From: Ichthyophthirius multifiliis
Lineage: Eukaryota; Ciliophora; Oligohymenophorea; Hymenostomatida
NCBI RefSeq assembly: GCF_000220395.1
Contig: NW_004085951.1
Coordinates: forward strand, 1 to 64,000
DNA: 64,000 bases
Reading direction: 5' to 3'
The notes under the pieces were generated by a model. That model saw nothing but the letters and a program-made list of their open reading frames with translations. It was not told the origin of the DNA and searched no databases. The stretch's first letter is position 1, and the number at the start of each line of letters is the position of its first letter. The position numbers were made by a program, and so were the translations under genes. This document shows positions 25,120-37,324 of this stretch, piece after piece.

Positions 25120-26610
25120 ATGGCAGATAAAAGATATACATTTATAGTTGAATGGTTTGATACTAGTGCTTCACTAATAAGGACATATAATTTAATTTAT
25201 TATTTATCAGACAAAACAATTGAAATGGTAATAAAATAATTAAATAGATATATTATGCTATTAAAATCTCTAAAAAAAGTATGATTTAAAAAATAAAAGA
25301 GTTTTCTTAAAAAAAAGCGAATATACAATAAACGAATCTGAATTTTACTTAGGATCAGTATTAACTATATATTCTAGATAGCTTAAAATAACTAATTTTG
25401 CAGATATTTATACCCGTTAAATTTTTTAAAATAAAAAAGAAAAGTAAAAACAAAACAAAACAAATAAAATAAAATATAAAAAACAAAAAAGAACATTCGC
25501 AATGATAAAGCCAGATGCATATAACTAAATAGGAAATATTTTATCAATAATCGAAAAAAACGGATTATAAATATCAAATATAAAAATGACTAAAATGTAA
25601 TTATAAGATGCTGAAAGTATGATTATTAAAAAAATAAAATAAAAATAAATATATAGAATTCTATGAGGAACATAGAGGAAAACCTTTTTATGAAACACTT
25701 ACCTAATTTATAAGTAGTGATTTAGTAGTAGGTTTGGAATTAGTAGGAGATGATTCAATAAAAATATGGAGAAATTTATTAGGACCAACAAATACGCAAG
25801 TAATAAAAAAAGAAAAAAAAAAAATATGATAAAAAAAAGGTAGCAAAATAAAAAAACCCATAAAGTATAAGAGCATAATATGGAACTGATGGAACTAAAA
25901 ATGCATGTCATGGAAGTGATTCTCGTATAAATGAAAAAATATATATATATAATTATAAAAATTTATAAATAAATATATATAATATAATATATATTTATAT
26001 ATTTATATATTTATATATATATATTTATTTTTTATTTTATTATTATAAATATTAATAATTAGATTCAAGTGCTTTTAGAGAATTAAACTTTTTTTTTTCT
26101 GATTAAAGTAATTTAAAGCCTTCAGCTTTATTATCAAGTTGCTCATGTTGTATTATTAAGCCTCATATTATTAAAAGTCTTTAATTAGGTTAAATTATTA
26201 ATACTATTTTATTATAAGGATTCTAAATTACTGGAATTTAATCGTTCTTTTTAGATAGACCTACTTCCGATGAATTTTATGAAGTTTATAAAGGTGTTTT
26301 ACCTGAATATAATGGTTTGTCAGAACATTTAACTAGTGGTATGAGTGTTGTTCTTGAAGTTAGATAGTAAAATTCCGTTTAATAATTTAGAGAATTATGT
26401 GGACCCCATGACCCTGAAATTGCTAGAACTTTAAGAAGCAATACTATTAGAGCTTAGTTTGGTGTTGATAGAGTAAAAAATGCTGTTCATTGTACCGATT
26501 TAGATGAAGATGGTATTTTGGAAGTAATTAATTTTTTTTCTTTATTTGTTTAATTACTTATTTTTTTTAATATAAAGGTAGAATATTTCTTTAAAATATT
26601 ACAAAAATGA
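25120..26610 (+). CDS. NME7: NME7: DM10 plus two nucleoside diphosphate kinase domains
   Basis: The DM10 domain at the N-terminus (RYTFIVEWFDTSASLIRTYN, RVFLKKSEYT, FYLGSVLTIYSRQLKITNF) is followed by NDK domain A (KRTFAMIKPDAYNQIG, FYEEHRGKPFYETLTQF, WRNLLGPTN, NACHGSDS with the catalytic His). NDK domain B follows (CCIIKPHIIKS, FYEVYKGVLPEYNGLSEHL, RSNTIRAQFGVDRVKNAVH). This order is unique to NME7, a component of the gamma-tubulin ring complex and an inner-junction/lumenal protein of ciliary doublets. Introns are at 25228-25279, near 25613-25660, near 25800-25840, about 25929-26061 and 26524-26578. The last exon encodes VEYFFKILQK before TGA 26608. Both catalytic His positions are kept, though domain B has HCTD instead of HGSD. 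Confidence 0.95.
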
Positions 26611-27023
26611 ATAAATTATTATATTTTTTTTATTTTATATTAAAATTAAATTAAAATTTATTCGTATTCGAATATATTTATTTATTATTTTTTATATAAA
26701 TTTTTACAAAAAATAATTTATTATTAAATAAAAAAATAATATATTTATAATTTTTAAAAAAATATTAAATAATTATTTATAAAAATATCAAGTTATAAAA
26801 TATATTAATAATATTTTTAAAATTAAAAATAAAAATAAATAATTAAAATAAAAAATTATGTAATTGTAATTTTATTATGTAATTGTAATTTTTTAAAATA
26901 AATTAAATTATTATTTATAAAAATAATAAATTTATAAATTATATTAATAATTTTTTTTTAAAAAAAAATAAAAATTTAAATTAAAATATTTTAATTAGTT
27001 TTATTTTATCCTTTTATTAATTA
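26611..27023. other. AT-rich convergent spacer
   Basis: Low-complexity AT with one short internal duplication (TATGTAATTGTAATTTT near 26867-26895). No gene is seen. Confidence 0.6.
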
Positions 27024-27368
27024 TCACTAATAATTATCAATATTTTTTTTTTAATTATTATAATTATTAAAATTATTTGTATAAATAGATATATTTCTAG
27101 ATAATCCAGTACTAAAGGAATTAATTTTTTACTAATGTGAAATAATATTATAATTATTACTATTTATATTAATAGAAAGACTTTTAATTTTTTAAATTTA
27201 ATTACATGAAAAGCTTTTATTACTAATTAAACTACAATTTAATTTATTAGATTTTTACTTATTATAAAATTATTAAATTTATTATTAATTTTAATAAATA
27301 AAAGGACTAGAAAATAAATATTAATAATTTTTATTGATAATTTTAAAATTATTATTTTTAATGTTATT

Positions 27369-27399
<31 letters not shown>

Positions 27400-29795
27400 T
27401 TATTATTATTATTTTTAATATCATTTTTACAGTTATATATATTTTTATCATTTTATACTTTATTATATTTATTAAAATTTTATAAATTATTTCTTTAATT
27501 TTAACTATAATTTTTTTTAAGCAATAATTTAGTTTTTCCCTTATTTGTTATTAATTTTATTTAAATTATATATTAGATGTTTATTTTTTATAATTTTAAT
27601 AGAATTTAATATTATCAAAGCATTTTGATTACATATTTTTTATTTTGTTTTTATTAGATAATATTTTTTTTAAATATATTGTTTATATATCTTAATTTAT
27701 TTATATGTTTTTTTGTTATTAATTTTTCAATATATTTTCTATTTATTTTTTAAAAATTTTATTATTAGTAATTATATTTATATTTTCATTTTCATTTTCA
27801 TTTTCATTTTAATTTTCAAAAATTTTTTTATACTTGTAATATTTAAAAGGAATTTTATTTTAAAAATTTTTTTTTAAATATTCTAATTTATTTTAATAAT
27901 ATAAATTAGTTTTTGACATTAATATTTTATTAATATATTGTTATTCATAATTATTATTTGGATTTTCTTTATTAATTATTTATTATAGGCATATGTTTAT
28001 TATTTATTATTCATAAACATCCTTAACAAAATTTACTTTTAAATTATTTTCTAAAGATTATTCGTTTTAAAAATGATTTTTAAAAATCTTTATATTAAAA
28101 TAAAAATAATATAAAAAAAATATAATAATAAAAAATAAAAATAGTTTTACAAATAATTTAATAAATTATTAAAAAAAATTATAGTAAAATAAAATTTATT
28201 AATAATATATATATAAATATATAAATATAAATATAAATATAAATATAAATATAAATATATATATTAATATAGTAATATGTATATACTTTTTCTGATAATC
28301 TATATAAAACTGCTTTTACCGAAATTACTTTAGCCTGAGAAACTCTATATTTAATACCTTTTATAATTTCTTTTTATCCAAAATATTAATTTTCACTTAA
28401 AATTATAGTATTTATTCTTTTTGTTTTATTTTCTTTTTCTTTTATTTATTTACATTTATTTAATATCAACAAATCATGATCAATTTAATTTTCTTCATTA
28501 TCTTAATTTATGCTTTTATTTTCTTAATTTTCTAATAGTTTATTATTTATTATAATATTTTTTGATAATTCAATTTACCCCTATTTAATAAAATATATAA
28601 ATTTTGAATTATTAAATTCATTATATATGATATTATTTATATCATATGATATTTCTTAAAAATGATTTATATAAATCTTTATTTTTTATTTCGAAAAGCT
28701 TTTAAAAAAGCTAAACTATTATAAAAACTAAACTTTTTCTTCTAACAACTAATTTTAATATTTATAAAGAATATTATTATAATGTTTAAGACTTAAGTAC
28801 GCCACAATTCCTTTTTCCTTAGCTAAAAAGCCCTAAGAGATAATTTATTTATCAAGCTAATCTTTAGCCGACTACCCGAATTATTAACCAGATTTAAGAA
28901 TCTGTTATAAATGCATATTTTTGAAATATTATTTTATTAATATTTATTATTCGTTAGATTATTCTTATTATATAAGTTTTTTTTTTTAATAAAATTAATA
29001 AGAATCTTGTTTTCCTTCAATATTTCTTTCACATATAATTTCATTTACTAAATTACTATTAGAATAATTACCATTTTATTACTAGGTATTATTTATATTT
29101 TCAATAGAATCTTATTCTTTTCTTATTATAAAATTACTTTAATTTTTACTCCTAAATTAACTTGTTAATTTTTAATTATCTAAGGAATAATTAAAATCAT
29201 GTTAATCATGTTCGTTCGTTATATTTTATTAAGCATATTCTTTCTATTTTGGTGTGCAGCTTTAATATTTTTATTAATATTATAACTCTAAGTTTTTAAA
29301 TTAGTTAAATTGCATTACTTCTCCTTCTATTATTATATAAAAGTTATTTTCTCCAGTCATTTAATTTTTGTTTTTTGCTATTTTTTTATAATAATTTTTA
29401 TATATGTATTATTTTTTCTTTTTTTCTCTTTTTTTTTTTAAAATGTATTACTACATTATATGAAAAATAAATGGTTTTTATTAAAATTTAATATTTTTAA
29501 GTTTTTTAAAAGTTTCATGTATATCTCATAAGGTAATTTATTTTTGATATCTTAAAAAAAATGAATTCTATCTAAAAAAAGTTCTATAAATTACAATTAC
29601 TTTTAAGACTTTATTTTTTTTTGTACTAAATTTCCAAATAACTTGTTTATTTTTTAAAAAAATGATTTTTTTTTTAAGACTATAATATACTAATTTTACA
29701 TTAATTGTTTATTATTCTTAATGATTAAAATCATTTGTTTATATATAATAATCAAGCATAATATCGTTTTATAACTTTTAAGTTAAAGCGTACAT
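27024..29795 (-). CDS. Cyclic-nucleotide-binding domain protein, two CNB domains
   Basis: Start at ATG 29795 (MYALTQKLQNDIMLDYY), TGA at 27024. CNB domain 1 begins LFLDRIHFFQDIKNKLPYEI and NNFYIIIEGEVMQF, has a Ser/Asn/Gln insert of about 110 residues, then resumes LKSGQQFGQSAKDQLDKQI and VAYLSLKHYNNIL. Domain 2 contains FFKSFSKQKIKIYI, YFIKQGQIELSKN and SENQYFGQKEIIKGIKYRVS. The C-terminal third is Asn/Ser-rich. Introns are at 28088-28286 and near 29365-29440. Neither phosphate-binding cassette keeps the full G-E-L/A...R-x-A consensus, so binding of cAMP or cGMP is uncertain. No kinase or channel domain is present, so a CNBD2-like or scaffold role is possible. A-run shifts are needed near 27500 and 29665. 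Confidence 0.75.
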
Positions 29796-29974
29796 TTTTT
29801 TTTAATATTTGTAAAAATTGCAATTTCTTAAATAAAAGTATACAGTTCGTTAATATTTATATATAAATAATTTATAGTTTTTTTTTTTTTTTCTAAAAAA
29901 TAAATACAAAATCAAAAATATTTTTATAATAAATATAAATAATTATTTAAATTAAATAAAATATATAAAAAAAG

Positions 29975-30286
29975 ATGGAACTGAATAATGAATATTTAAG
30001 AATAATATCTAGTGATGAAAGAGAGTTTTATTTTTCTAGGGATGTAGCTTAATTATGCAATTACTTTCGTGAATAAATTAATATACAATAAAATAATCCA
30101 TAAAGAGGAGAATATATAACAATAACATTAGAAATGTATGGAGAAGTAATAGAGGCAATAATTTAATATCTACATTATAAATATAAACATATGAATGCAA
30201 AGGATTTAAAAAAAATACCAGAGTTTATTTTAAAACCACATTTAGCATTAAGTGTTTTAAATGCATCTTTAGATTTAAATATATGA
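29975..30286 (+). CDS. Elongin C
   Basis: A complete intronless gene of 103 residues. It starts MELNNEYLRIISSDEREFYF and ends in the BTB/POZ-like helices IPEFILKPHLALSVLNASLD. The ISSD-x-(E)F opening, the central strand TITLEMYGEVIEAIIQYLHY and the IPEF-x-(I/L)xP motif are the elongin C (SKP1-like fold) pattern, and length is close to the human protein. Elongin C joins elongin B to link BC-box substrate receptors to cullin 2/5 ubiquitin ligases; it is also found in transcription elongation complexes. Six Gln codons are TAA. It is divergent from the CNB gene, with 179 bp between the two starts, so the promoters must overlap. No paralogue is in the window. Confidence 0.92.
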
Positions 30287-30435
30287 ATTAAATATTTTTA
30301 TAATTTAAGTTATTTTTTTTTATTCGGAAATAATATATTATAAAATTTCTTTTAAATAATTAAATTTTTTTATATTATTTTAATAAAAAAAAATTATTTA
30401 ATTATTTTAGATTTAAATATAAATATTATTTAATA

Positions 30436-30819
30436 ATGAATTTTTTTTTGACTTTCTTTATTTTGTTTTTGTTAAAAAATTTATATCTATTTATTATAAA
30501 ATAAGACTAGAATATTGAATTAAAACTGCAAAACTATCAACAATTATTTAAATTTAAAGAAAGGATTAATCTATAAAATAAAAAGAAATAGTTATAAATT
30601 AAATAATTTATGAATAAATATAAATATATATATATACCACTTAGAAAAAATAAATAAAATAAAACATTTAAAATATTGATAAAATAAAAAAAGCAAAAGA
30701 ATAATTAATAAAAGAAGTACAAACATTATTTACAATAAAAAAAAATATTAATATTAGAAACATATATTTCATTAGAAAATTAAATAATATATAGATAATT
30801 GATAAAAAATATAAATTGA
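30436..30819 (+). CDS. Small ORF with signal-peptide-like N-terminus (tentative)
   Basis: One frame from ATG 30436 to TGA 30817 encodes 127 residues. The first 22 are strongly hydrophobic (MNFFLTFFILFLLKNLYLFI), which looks like a signal peptide or anchor. The remainder is a Lys/Gln/Asn-rich helical stretch (IELKLQNYQQLFKFKERINL) with tyrosines. No family is recognised. Because TGA is rare in this DNA, a frame of this size can arise by chance, and the hydrophobic start could be a T-rich spacer. The evidence for a gene is the continuous frame, the sensible N-terminus and GC slightly above the spacer level. It would lie 150 bp downstream of elongin C on the same strand. Confidence 0.3.
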
Positions 30820-31043
30820 ATATATTTTATTTTATAAAATAGAAAAATAATTTATTTATAAAAACTTAAATAAAATAAATTTAAAACACATAATAATTTT
30901 TTTTTTTAATTAAATAAATATTTAATATATATATTAAAATAAGTATTTATAAAAATTAATAAATTTATTTTTTCTTTAATAATTTTTATCAAAATATAAA
31001 AATATATATGTCAAACAACAATAAAAATTGTATATATAATTAT

Positions 31044-32223
31044 TCAATTTTCAATATAAACTATATCAGAATCCTCTTCTTAAATAGCGTAAAGAATAGT
31101 TTAAAAGAATCCTTTTTTATTTTGAATCATATTTACTTTACATTTTTTATTTTTTTTAAGTGGAATATCCGCATTTCTTTTTTCATTACCATCCCTTAAA
31201 TCTATTTCTTGAATTTATTATTGATCATTACTTAATTTTTCTAAAAATTATTTTTTGAAAGAATCTTTATCAATGGCTTATCTTTACAACTTAACTTAAT
31301 TAAACATTTGAGTAGCTTGTTTTCTAATCATTTCTTATTTTTATTTTTTCATCATGGCCTTTTTATTAAAACAAATAATATTAATTTTTCGTATCCTAAA
31401 TAAAATATTTCACAAATTCCGTTTATAAAATATTCTCTTATTATAATGCATGATTTAAATAAGACTCTAATTTTTGCCTTCTTTTTTCTACAGAATCTGG
31501 ATTTTCGCTAGTAATTCCAAATATTTTCCTTGAAGGAAATTCAATTAAATATTTCTTTAATTTATTATCTAATAATGTTTAATGGAAAGTCTTTAAAGCC
31601 GAATATCTTGTTTTATATATCCATTGCTCATTATTTTATAAATCTCTAAATGTACAATAAAAATAAATAGCTTAATATATATATGTATATCTATCTATAA
31701 CTACATGTATTCCTATAGAATTTTATATTTTATTATTATTTATAGGATTTAAAGATTATTTTTAATTTTCAGTTTCCAAACTTAGATTCGAAATTCCTAA
31801 TTAAGATCTTTAATTAAAAAAACTTTTTATACCTTCTTCTTGATTATTTGCTATTTAAAGAGTGATTCCGAATTTAGGAATTATTTCTTTCATTAAATCT
31901 AAAGATTATATTTTATTTATTTTTAAAAGATCATAAAAATATTACTATAATTCAATCTTCCTATTTATGATTTTTTATTCATCCTTATTTGTTTTATTTA
32001 TTAATGATCGACCTGGAAATATTGGCAAATATACATCTAAACGATATTCCTTTACTTTTTTTTCTAATTTTACATGTAAATCACGCATATCGGAGTAACT
32101 TTTACGCATTGAATTTACAGCTCCGGTTATTCTGTTTATTATTAGCAAATAATATATTATTTTATTGTTTTTGTCTCTTCTATATATTGAAATTTTGGAT
32201 TCATATGTATTATTGGAATGCAT
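31044..32223 (-). CDS. Tandem PX-domain protein A
   Basis: Start ATG 32223 (MHSNNTYESKISIYRRD), TGA 31044. PX domain 1: YSDMRDLHVKLEKKV, then YLPIFPGRSLINKTN and RKIELQQYFYDLLKI. PX domain 2: IHVVIDRYTYIYQAIY, QWIYKTRYSALKTFHQTLLD, IEFPSRKIFG and KRRQKLESYLNHAL. PX domains bind phosphoinositides, mostly PI3P, on endosomes; the basic RY and the FP-x-R-K loop in domain 2 fit lipid contact. The C-terminal 90 residues are coiled coil and acidic tail (QEEDSDIVYIEN). To enter that tail the frame must change near 31365, at TTTT or AAAAA. Domain order is shared with the gene at 45406-46460, and no BAR domain is seen. Probable sorting-nexin-like membrane adaptor. Confidence 0.8.
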
Positions 32224-34013
32224 TTTTTTTAACGATTTTCTTTACAAAATAATACTATTTTTTAATTATTATAAAAAAAAATAATAATTTTTTTAGTTAC
32301 TTTATATTAATTATTTTGAATTTAAAAAGTTTTATATACTATGTGATTAAAATTTTTTCATATTATATATATATTATTATTTGTATTTAAAATAAATATT
32401 ATGTTATGTTTGAATTTTCTATTTAAAAAAATTAACTTAAAATAATATGATAAATTTTAATATATATTTAAAATTAAAAATAGTTTACAAATTGTTATTT
32501 AATACATATATTTTTTTAAATATATGATTTTAATTATTTAAATTTTAAAAAAAAAAATATAATATAAAGCATCATTTTGCATGAAAATAATTTATTTTCC
32601 TAATATTAATTTTGATAAAATTATTATTAAATAAATTAATAATATATAATAGCGTTTATTTAACTAAATAAATATTATTATTATAAAAATTATATTTTTA
32701 TGTTTTATATTAATTTTTTCTTTTTTTAAAAAAAATAATTAATTTAGATAAAATAAAATAAAATATCCTATAATAAAAAAAAATGTAATAGCAAACAAAT
32801 TTTTTTTAAAAAAAGTATAAAATAAAAATAATAATTAAATATATTAAATTAAATGAAATAAATAAAACAGTAAAAATATATGATAAAGATAAATTAAAGA
32901 TTGAAAAAATAAATAAAAAATAAAAAAATAGTATTATATATTTAAAAGGATATATTAAAAAGTAAAATTTATTTAAGGAAATAAAAAGACAGAAAATATT
33001 ATTAAAAAGAATTTTTTTTAAAAAAAATACAATATAAAAAAATTAATTTAAAAAGATTTTTAAATAAAATAAATTTAATAAAAATAATAAATAATAATAA
33101 TAAAAATAAAATATATATTTATATAACACATATATAATTATTTATTTATATATTTTTTATTTATATATTTATTAAATATATATTTAAAAACATATCTTTT
33201 TTTATATATATTTTATTTCTATCTATCTATATATTATCTTAAATTTTTATAAGATTTTTTATATAATTTTTTTCTTTTCATAAAATTCATTTTTATCATT
33301 TAAAATTAAATATTAAAAATAATTGATTTAAGGATAATATGTATAATTTGAAAGCAATCTAATGTTTATTATTATATTATTTAATTGTTTTTTTGTTTAA
33401 AATATATAAATTTTTATGAAATAAATTTAATATCCATAAATAATATAAATTTATTTATTTAAAATTTATAATTATTCGAAATATGCCTTAACAATTTATT
33501 GTAAAGATAATAAGCATCTTATATCCTTAAAATATTTGTATATATATATTTATTTATAAATATAATAAATATCCAAAATTAGTTTTATTTATTTATATAT
33601 TAATTATTTTTGTATATATTTATTAATTTTTATTTAAAAAATATTTTTTAATATATTTATAAACTTTTTTTCAAAAATAAAAAAAGTATTATACATTTAA
33701 TATACAATTTTTATAATTTAAAAATATAAAACTTTTAAATTATAATTATAGTAAATATTAAATATTCTATATTTAAAGAAATAAAATATACAAGTATTAA
33801 ATAATATTTTTTTTATAATTTTAAAATATTTATAAATAATATATGAAATATTTATTAAATATAATTATTTTTTATTTAAATATTAATTTATTAATAATTA
33901 AAAAATTGTATTTAATTAATATATTTTTAATCCACATATTTTATATATTTATAAAATAAAATATCATCTTATTTAATAAAATCTATTTAAATTATCATTT
34001 AATTATTATTAAT
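32224..34013. other. Long AT-rich intergenic region
   Basis: About 1.8 kb of low-complexity AT DNA. One frame from ATG 32784 stays open for about 120 codons (Lys/Ile/Asn only, with KTVKIYDKDKLKIEK), but its composition equals the surrounding spacer, so I do not call it. No RNA gene or long repeat is evident until 34014. Confidence 0.5.
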
Positions 34014-34174
34014 ATTAAATAAAAAGCAAATAAAAATAAAATGTATATTAAATTAAAACATAAAAAAAATCAAAGCTAAATTATAAAATAGTTATTAACA
34101 TTAAATAAAAAACAAATAAAAATAAAATGTATATTTAATTAAAACATAAAAAAAATCAAAGCTAAATAAAATAG
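34014..34174. repeat. Direct duplication of about 75 bp spanning a start codon
   Basis: 34014-34091 and 34100-34174 are near-identical copies, offset by 86 bp, differing at a few bases and a short AAATT insertion. Both contain the context ending in ATGTATATT. Only the second ATG (34127) opens the long downstream frame; the first (34041) leads to TGA within about 55 codons. This looks like a recent tandem duplication of the 5' end of the gene. Confidence 0.85.
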
Positions 34175-35067
34175 TTCGATTGGATATCCACAAAAAAAAG
34201 GTTGAAAATAATTTTCAAATTTTATGTATCCTTAGGTGATAAATAGAATTTTACTTTTATCAAATCTAATGTATTTATGAAATTTATATCAGATATAATT
34301 CTCCAAAATGAACAATTTACAAGTGCAAACCTAAATTTATTATATATACAATATAAAGAAAACAAATAATATATGAACTTTGACCAATTTTGTTAAATAA
34401 TATATAAAATCTCTTAAATAGAATATTAATATTATGATAATGATTAAAGATTTGCTCTTTTTATGAAAGAAAGGTTAAATAATTTATTTTTCTAAATTAT
34501 TTAAGACACAGAATTTGGACATTTTTATGAAATTCTATTTTAAGAATTGGATTAAAATTGTATTTTGATGTGTAAGAAAAACGAAAAAAACTTAAGAAAA
34601 ATATATCATGTAAAAATAAAAAAATATATTTTATTTAAAAAATAAAAAAAAGTAATACTTTAAACCTAATTACGATTCAAATATGAGTTAATGTTTGAAA
34701 GAATTTAATTTATTTTTAAAAGAGTATGATTTTTTGCCATAATATATTAAATAAAATTAAATTTGTGAAATTTTTGAAAGTTTATTTGATAATGATTGCT
34801 AAATAAAAATTACTTTTAATGACGACCTTAACTATTTGTTTACTTTTAATATTTTTATTGCCTTATTGATTAAACTTTCTTTAATTATATTCGATACTTT
34901 GGAAAATACTTCTAATATATAAAAATTAAACGCTCTTTTTTAACATATGGAAAACTCTCATACATTTGATAGTTTTAAACATCAAAATAGAAAAATTTAT
35001 TTAAAAATTTCTCAAAATGAAATTGATGATGTAAAAAAATAATTTTCTTTTTAATTAAAAAATTATT

Positions 35068-35121
<54 letters not shown>

Positions 35122-36355
35122 AAATAGATAATCGAGGAAGAAAATTTAAAAAAAACAATAAAAAAGAATTAAAAAAATGACAAAAATTAATTTTCTATAA
35201 CTAAAAAAGAACCAGAAAAAATAAATAATAAAATTGAATAGTAAAAATAATAAGAAGAATTAGAATAAACAATAAAAATAAAAGAAAATTTAGAAAAAGA
35301 AAAAAAATATAAAAAAGTTTTTAATTATTTTAGTTAATTTAATATTTAACCTTTTCTTAAACTAAAAGATATTAAAAATTTCTTAAATAAATTAAACTAG
35401 GTAAGCAAAAATAAGTATTCTATAAAAAAATCTACTCTAGAATGTCTATTTGCTTTAATGAAAAAATCTTCTTAAAATTTTAAAGATAAAAATTAGTTTG
35501 ATTTTAATGATTTTAAATTATTCATTAAAATATTTTTAGAAAGGATATCAAAAGAATAAGAAGAGAAATAAAAATAATAAGATAATTAATAATATGAAGA
35601 AAAAAATTAAATACAAGAATAACTCTATATTTATATATAGATTTTTTTACAATAGATTGATTAAGAATAATGCTAATAATATGAAAAATATCTCGAATAA
35701 TTAAATAATATAACCTAAAATGAAAATCTGTATTTTTTAGTTTAAAATATGAGAGATTTTTGTAAAAAATTATTTGATAAATATACAGATGTTAATAATA
35801 ATTAAATATTAAATAAAAAATAATTTATGAATATTTTTATTGATTTAAAAGTCTATAATTCTGTTCTCTCTAAATTTTAAATTTTAAAGTTATTTAATTT
35901 TGCTAAATATATTTTTGAATTGTATTAATAGTAATGTCTTAATATTCAAAAAAGAGAATTAATTATTTAAGATTCTTTTTTTAAAAGCTGTTATTTAACA
36001 AATGTTTCGAACGAAATTTTTTCTTAAATAAATGATGACATGCATAAGGAAATCGAAGGTATAAACTTTTAATTGTTTTTAGAGTTTATTGTATATATAG
36101 CTCAATAATGCTTTTATTTTTAAGAGAAAACAGAATATGAAGTAAATAAAAGAATATATATAATTTATATATATTTTTTTAAATAAAAAGTTATTATTAT
36201 TTATTGAAAAACATTTTTCTGATTATGATTAAAATTAACTTATTGAAATTAGAAACAGATTTAAATTTTTTTATTTAAATAGGTTTGGATTATAATATTA
36301 AAACTCAGTATTATTTTAAAAATAATAGAATTTATAATTAATTGAAATATAGTGA
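34127..36355 (+). CDS. Protein with p25-alpha/TPPP-like (EF-hand-like) repeats
   Basis: ATG 34127 opens MYIQLKHKKNQSQIKQFDW; TGA is at 36353. Three introns: about 34611-34652, 35029-35126 (with a TA tract) and 36142-36190. Domain 1 (RLKIIFKFYVSLGDKQ, SNVFMKFISDIIL, LNLLYIQYKENKQYMNFDQF, CQIIYKISQIEYQYY) follows the spacing of the p25-alpha fold: helix-GD loop, F-x-K/M-F-x-x-D, then a pattern ending in F-x-x-F. A second, weaker copy starts FNLFLKEYDFLPQY. After a charged coiled coil a third helical block (PFLKLKDIKNFLNKL) and a fourth (MRDFCKKLFDKYTD) occur. TPPP proteins bundle tubulin, and related modules occur in ciliate and apicomplexan axonemal proteins. Assignment to this fold is by hydrophobic pattern only, and no complete Ca-binding loop is seen. 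Confidence 0.6.
35071..35116. repeat. (TA)n run in intron
   Basis: About 23 TA units lie inside the second intron of the p25-alpha-like gene, just before the 3' splice site accaaatag. Confidence 0.9.
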
Positions 36356-36619
36356 TTTTACTCAATTTATTTAAAAATATTAATTCTAATATATTATTTA
36401 TTAAATAAAACTAATATTATTTAATATATATTAATGTTTTTTTAAAGAAAAAAAATTATATTAAATTTAAACAAGATCATATTCTTATAATTTATAAATT
36501 TAAAATATATTAGCAGATAAAACATGTTTTTTTAACACTTTAATTTTGAAATATTTACTTATTTAATTTATTTACACAAATAAAATTAAATTTAAAAATT
36601 TAAAAATTAAAAAAAATAT
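36356..36619. other. Short AT-rich spacer between genes
   Basis: Low-complexity sequence between two co-directional genes. No feature is recognised. Confidence 0.6.
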
Positions 36620-37273
36620 ATGATTTCATAAAATACAAAAACATATATAAATAACGCATCAACAAAGTGCAAACTTCCATACAGCTAAATCAATAAAAAA
36701 AACCAAAATTGTAGCTTAGATGATATTATAAATAAATATCAAAAATCTGTATTAGAAAAAAGTGAAGACAATATCAAATAAAGGAATAATATATAAATAG
36801 AAACAATAAAACATAGAGAATCCTCATTTAAAAGTACAAAAAAAGATTTAAAAGCTTCATGCAAATCATAAAACTCTAATGACACTAACTATTATAAATA
36901 AAAATATGCTTATATATTTAATTAAAAACAAGCAATTACATTTTCAACTCCAAAAAGTTAAAAAAGTTAAAAATATATTATAAAGAATAAGAATAATAAT
37001 ATATGGGATTTAAAATAATATGATAATTCAAATTAGTCATAAAAATCAAATAGTAAAATTCATTTAATTTTAACACCTGATTCTTCAATGGAAAAAAAGC
37101 ATTTCTTTTTTTAATAATATGAAAATATCCAAGATAAAAAAACTAAAATTAAACCAGTTTAATAAAAAAAAGTTAAAAAAAACTTATAAGTTTAAAATTC
37201 TTAAATATAAAGTTTAAAAAAAGATAGTGATAAAATGCCTTTTAAAGACAAGGTAATATAATTATGTTTAAGA

Positions 37274-37324
<51 letters not shown>

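Noticed and set aside
27239-27451. Poly-Ile minus-strand frame
   Set aside because: It is an out-of-phase reading of the Asn-rich tail of the CNB gene; the Asn/Ser frame alongside is the natural one.
31989-32252. Plus-strand frame opposite the first tandem-PX gene
   Set aside because: Antisense shadow; the minus-strand frame carries the PX motifs.
32784-33130. Lys/Ile/Asn frame of about 120 codons
   Set aside because: Composition is equal to intergenic AT DNA and no motif is present; open only because TGA is rare.
34170-34190. Possible tRNA T-arm (GTTCGATTGGATATCC)
   Set aside because: No acceptor, D or anticodon arm can be formed around it, and it encodes QFDWIST in the p25-alpha-like gene.
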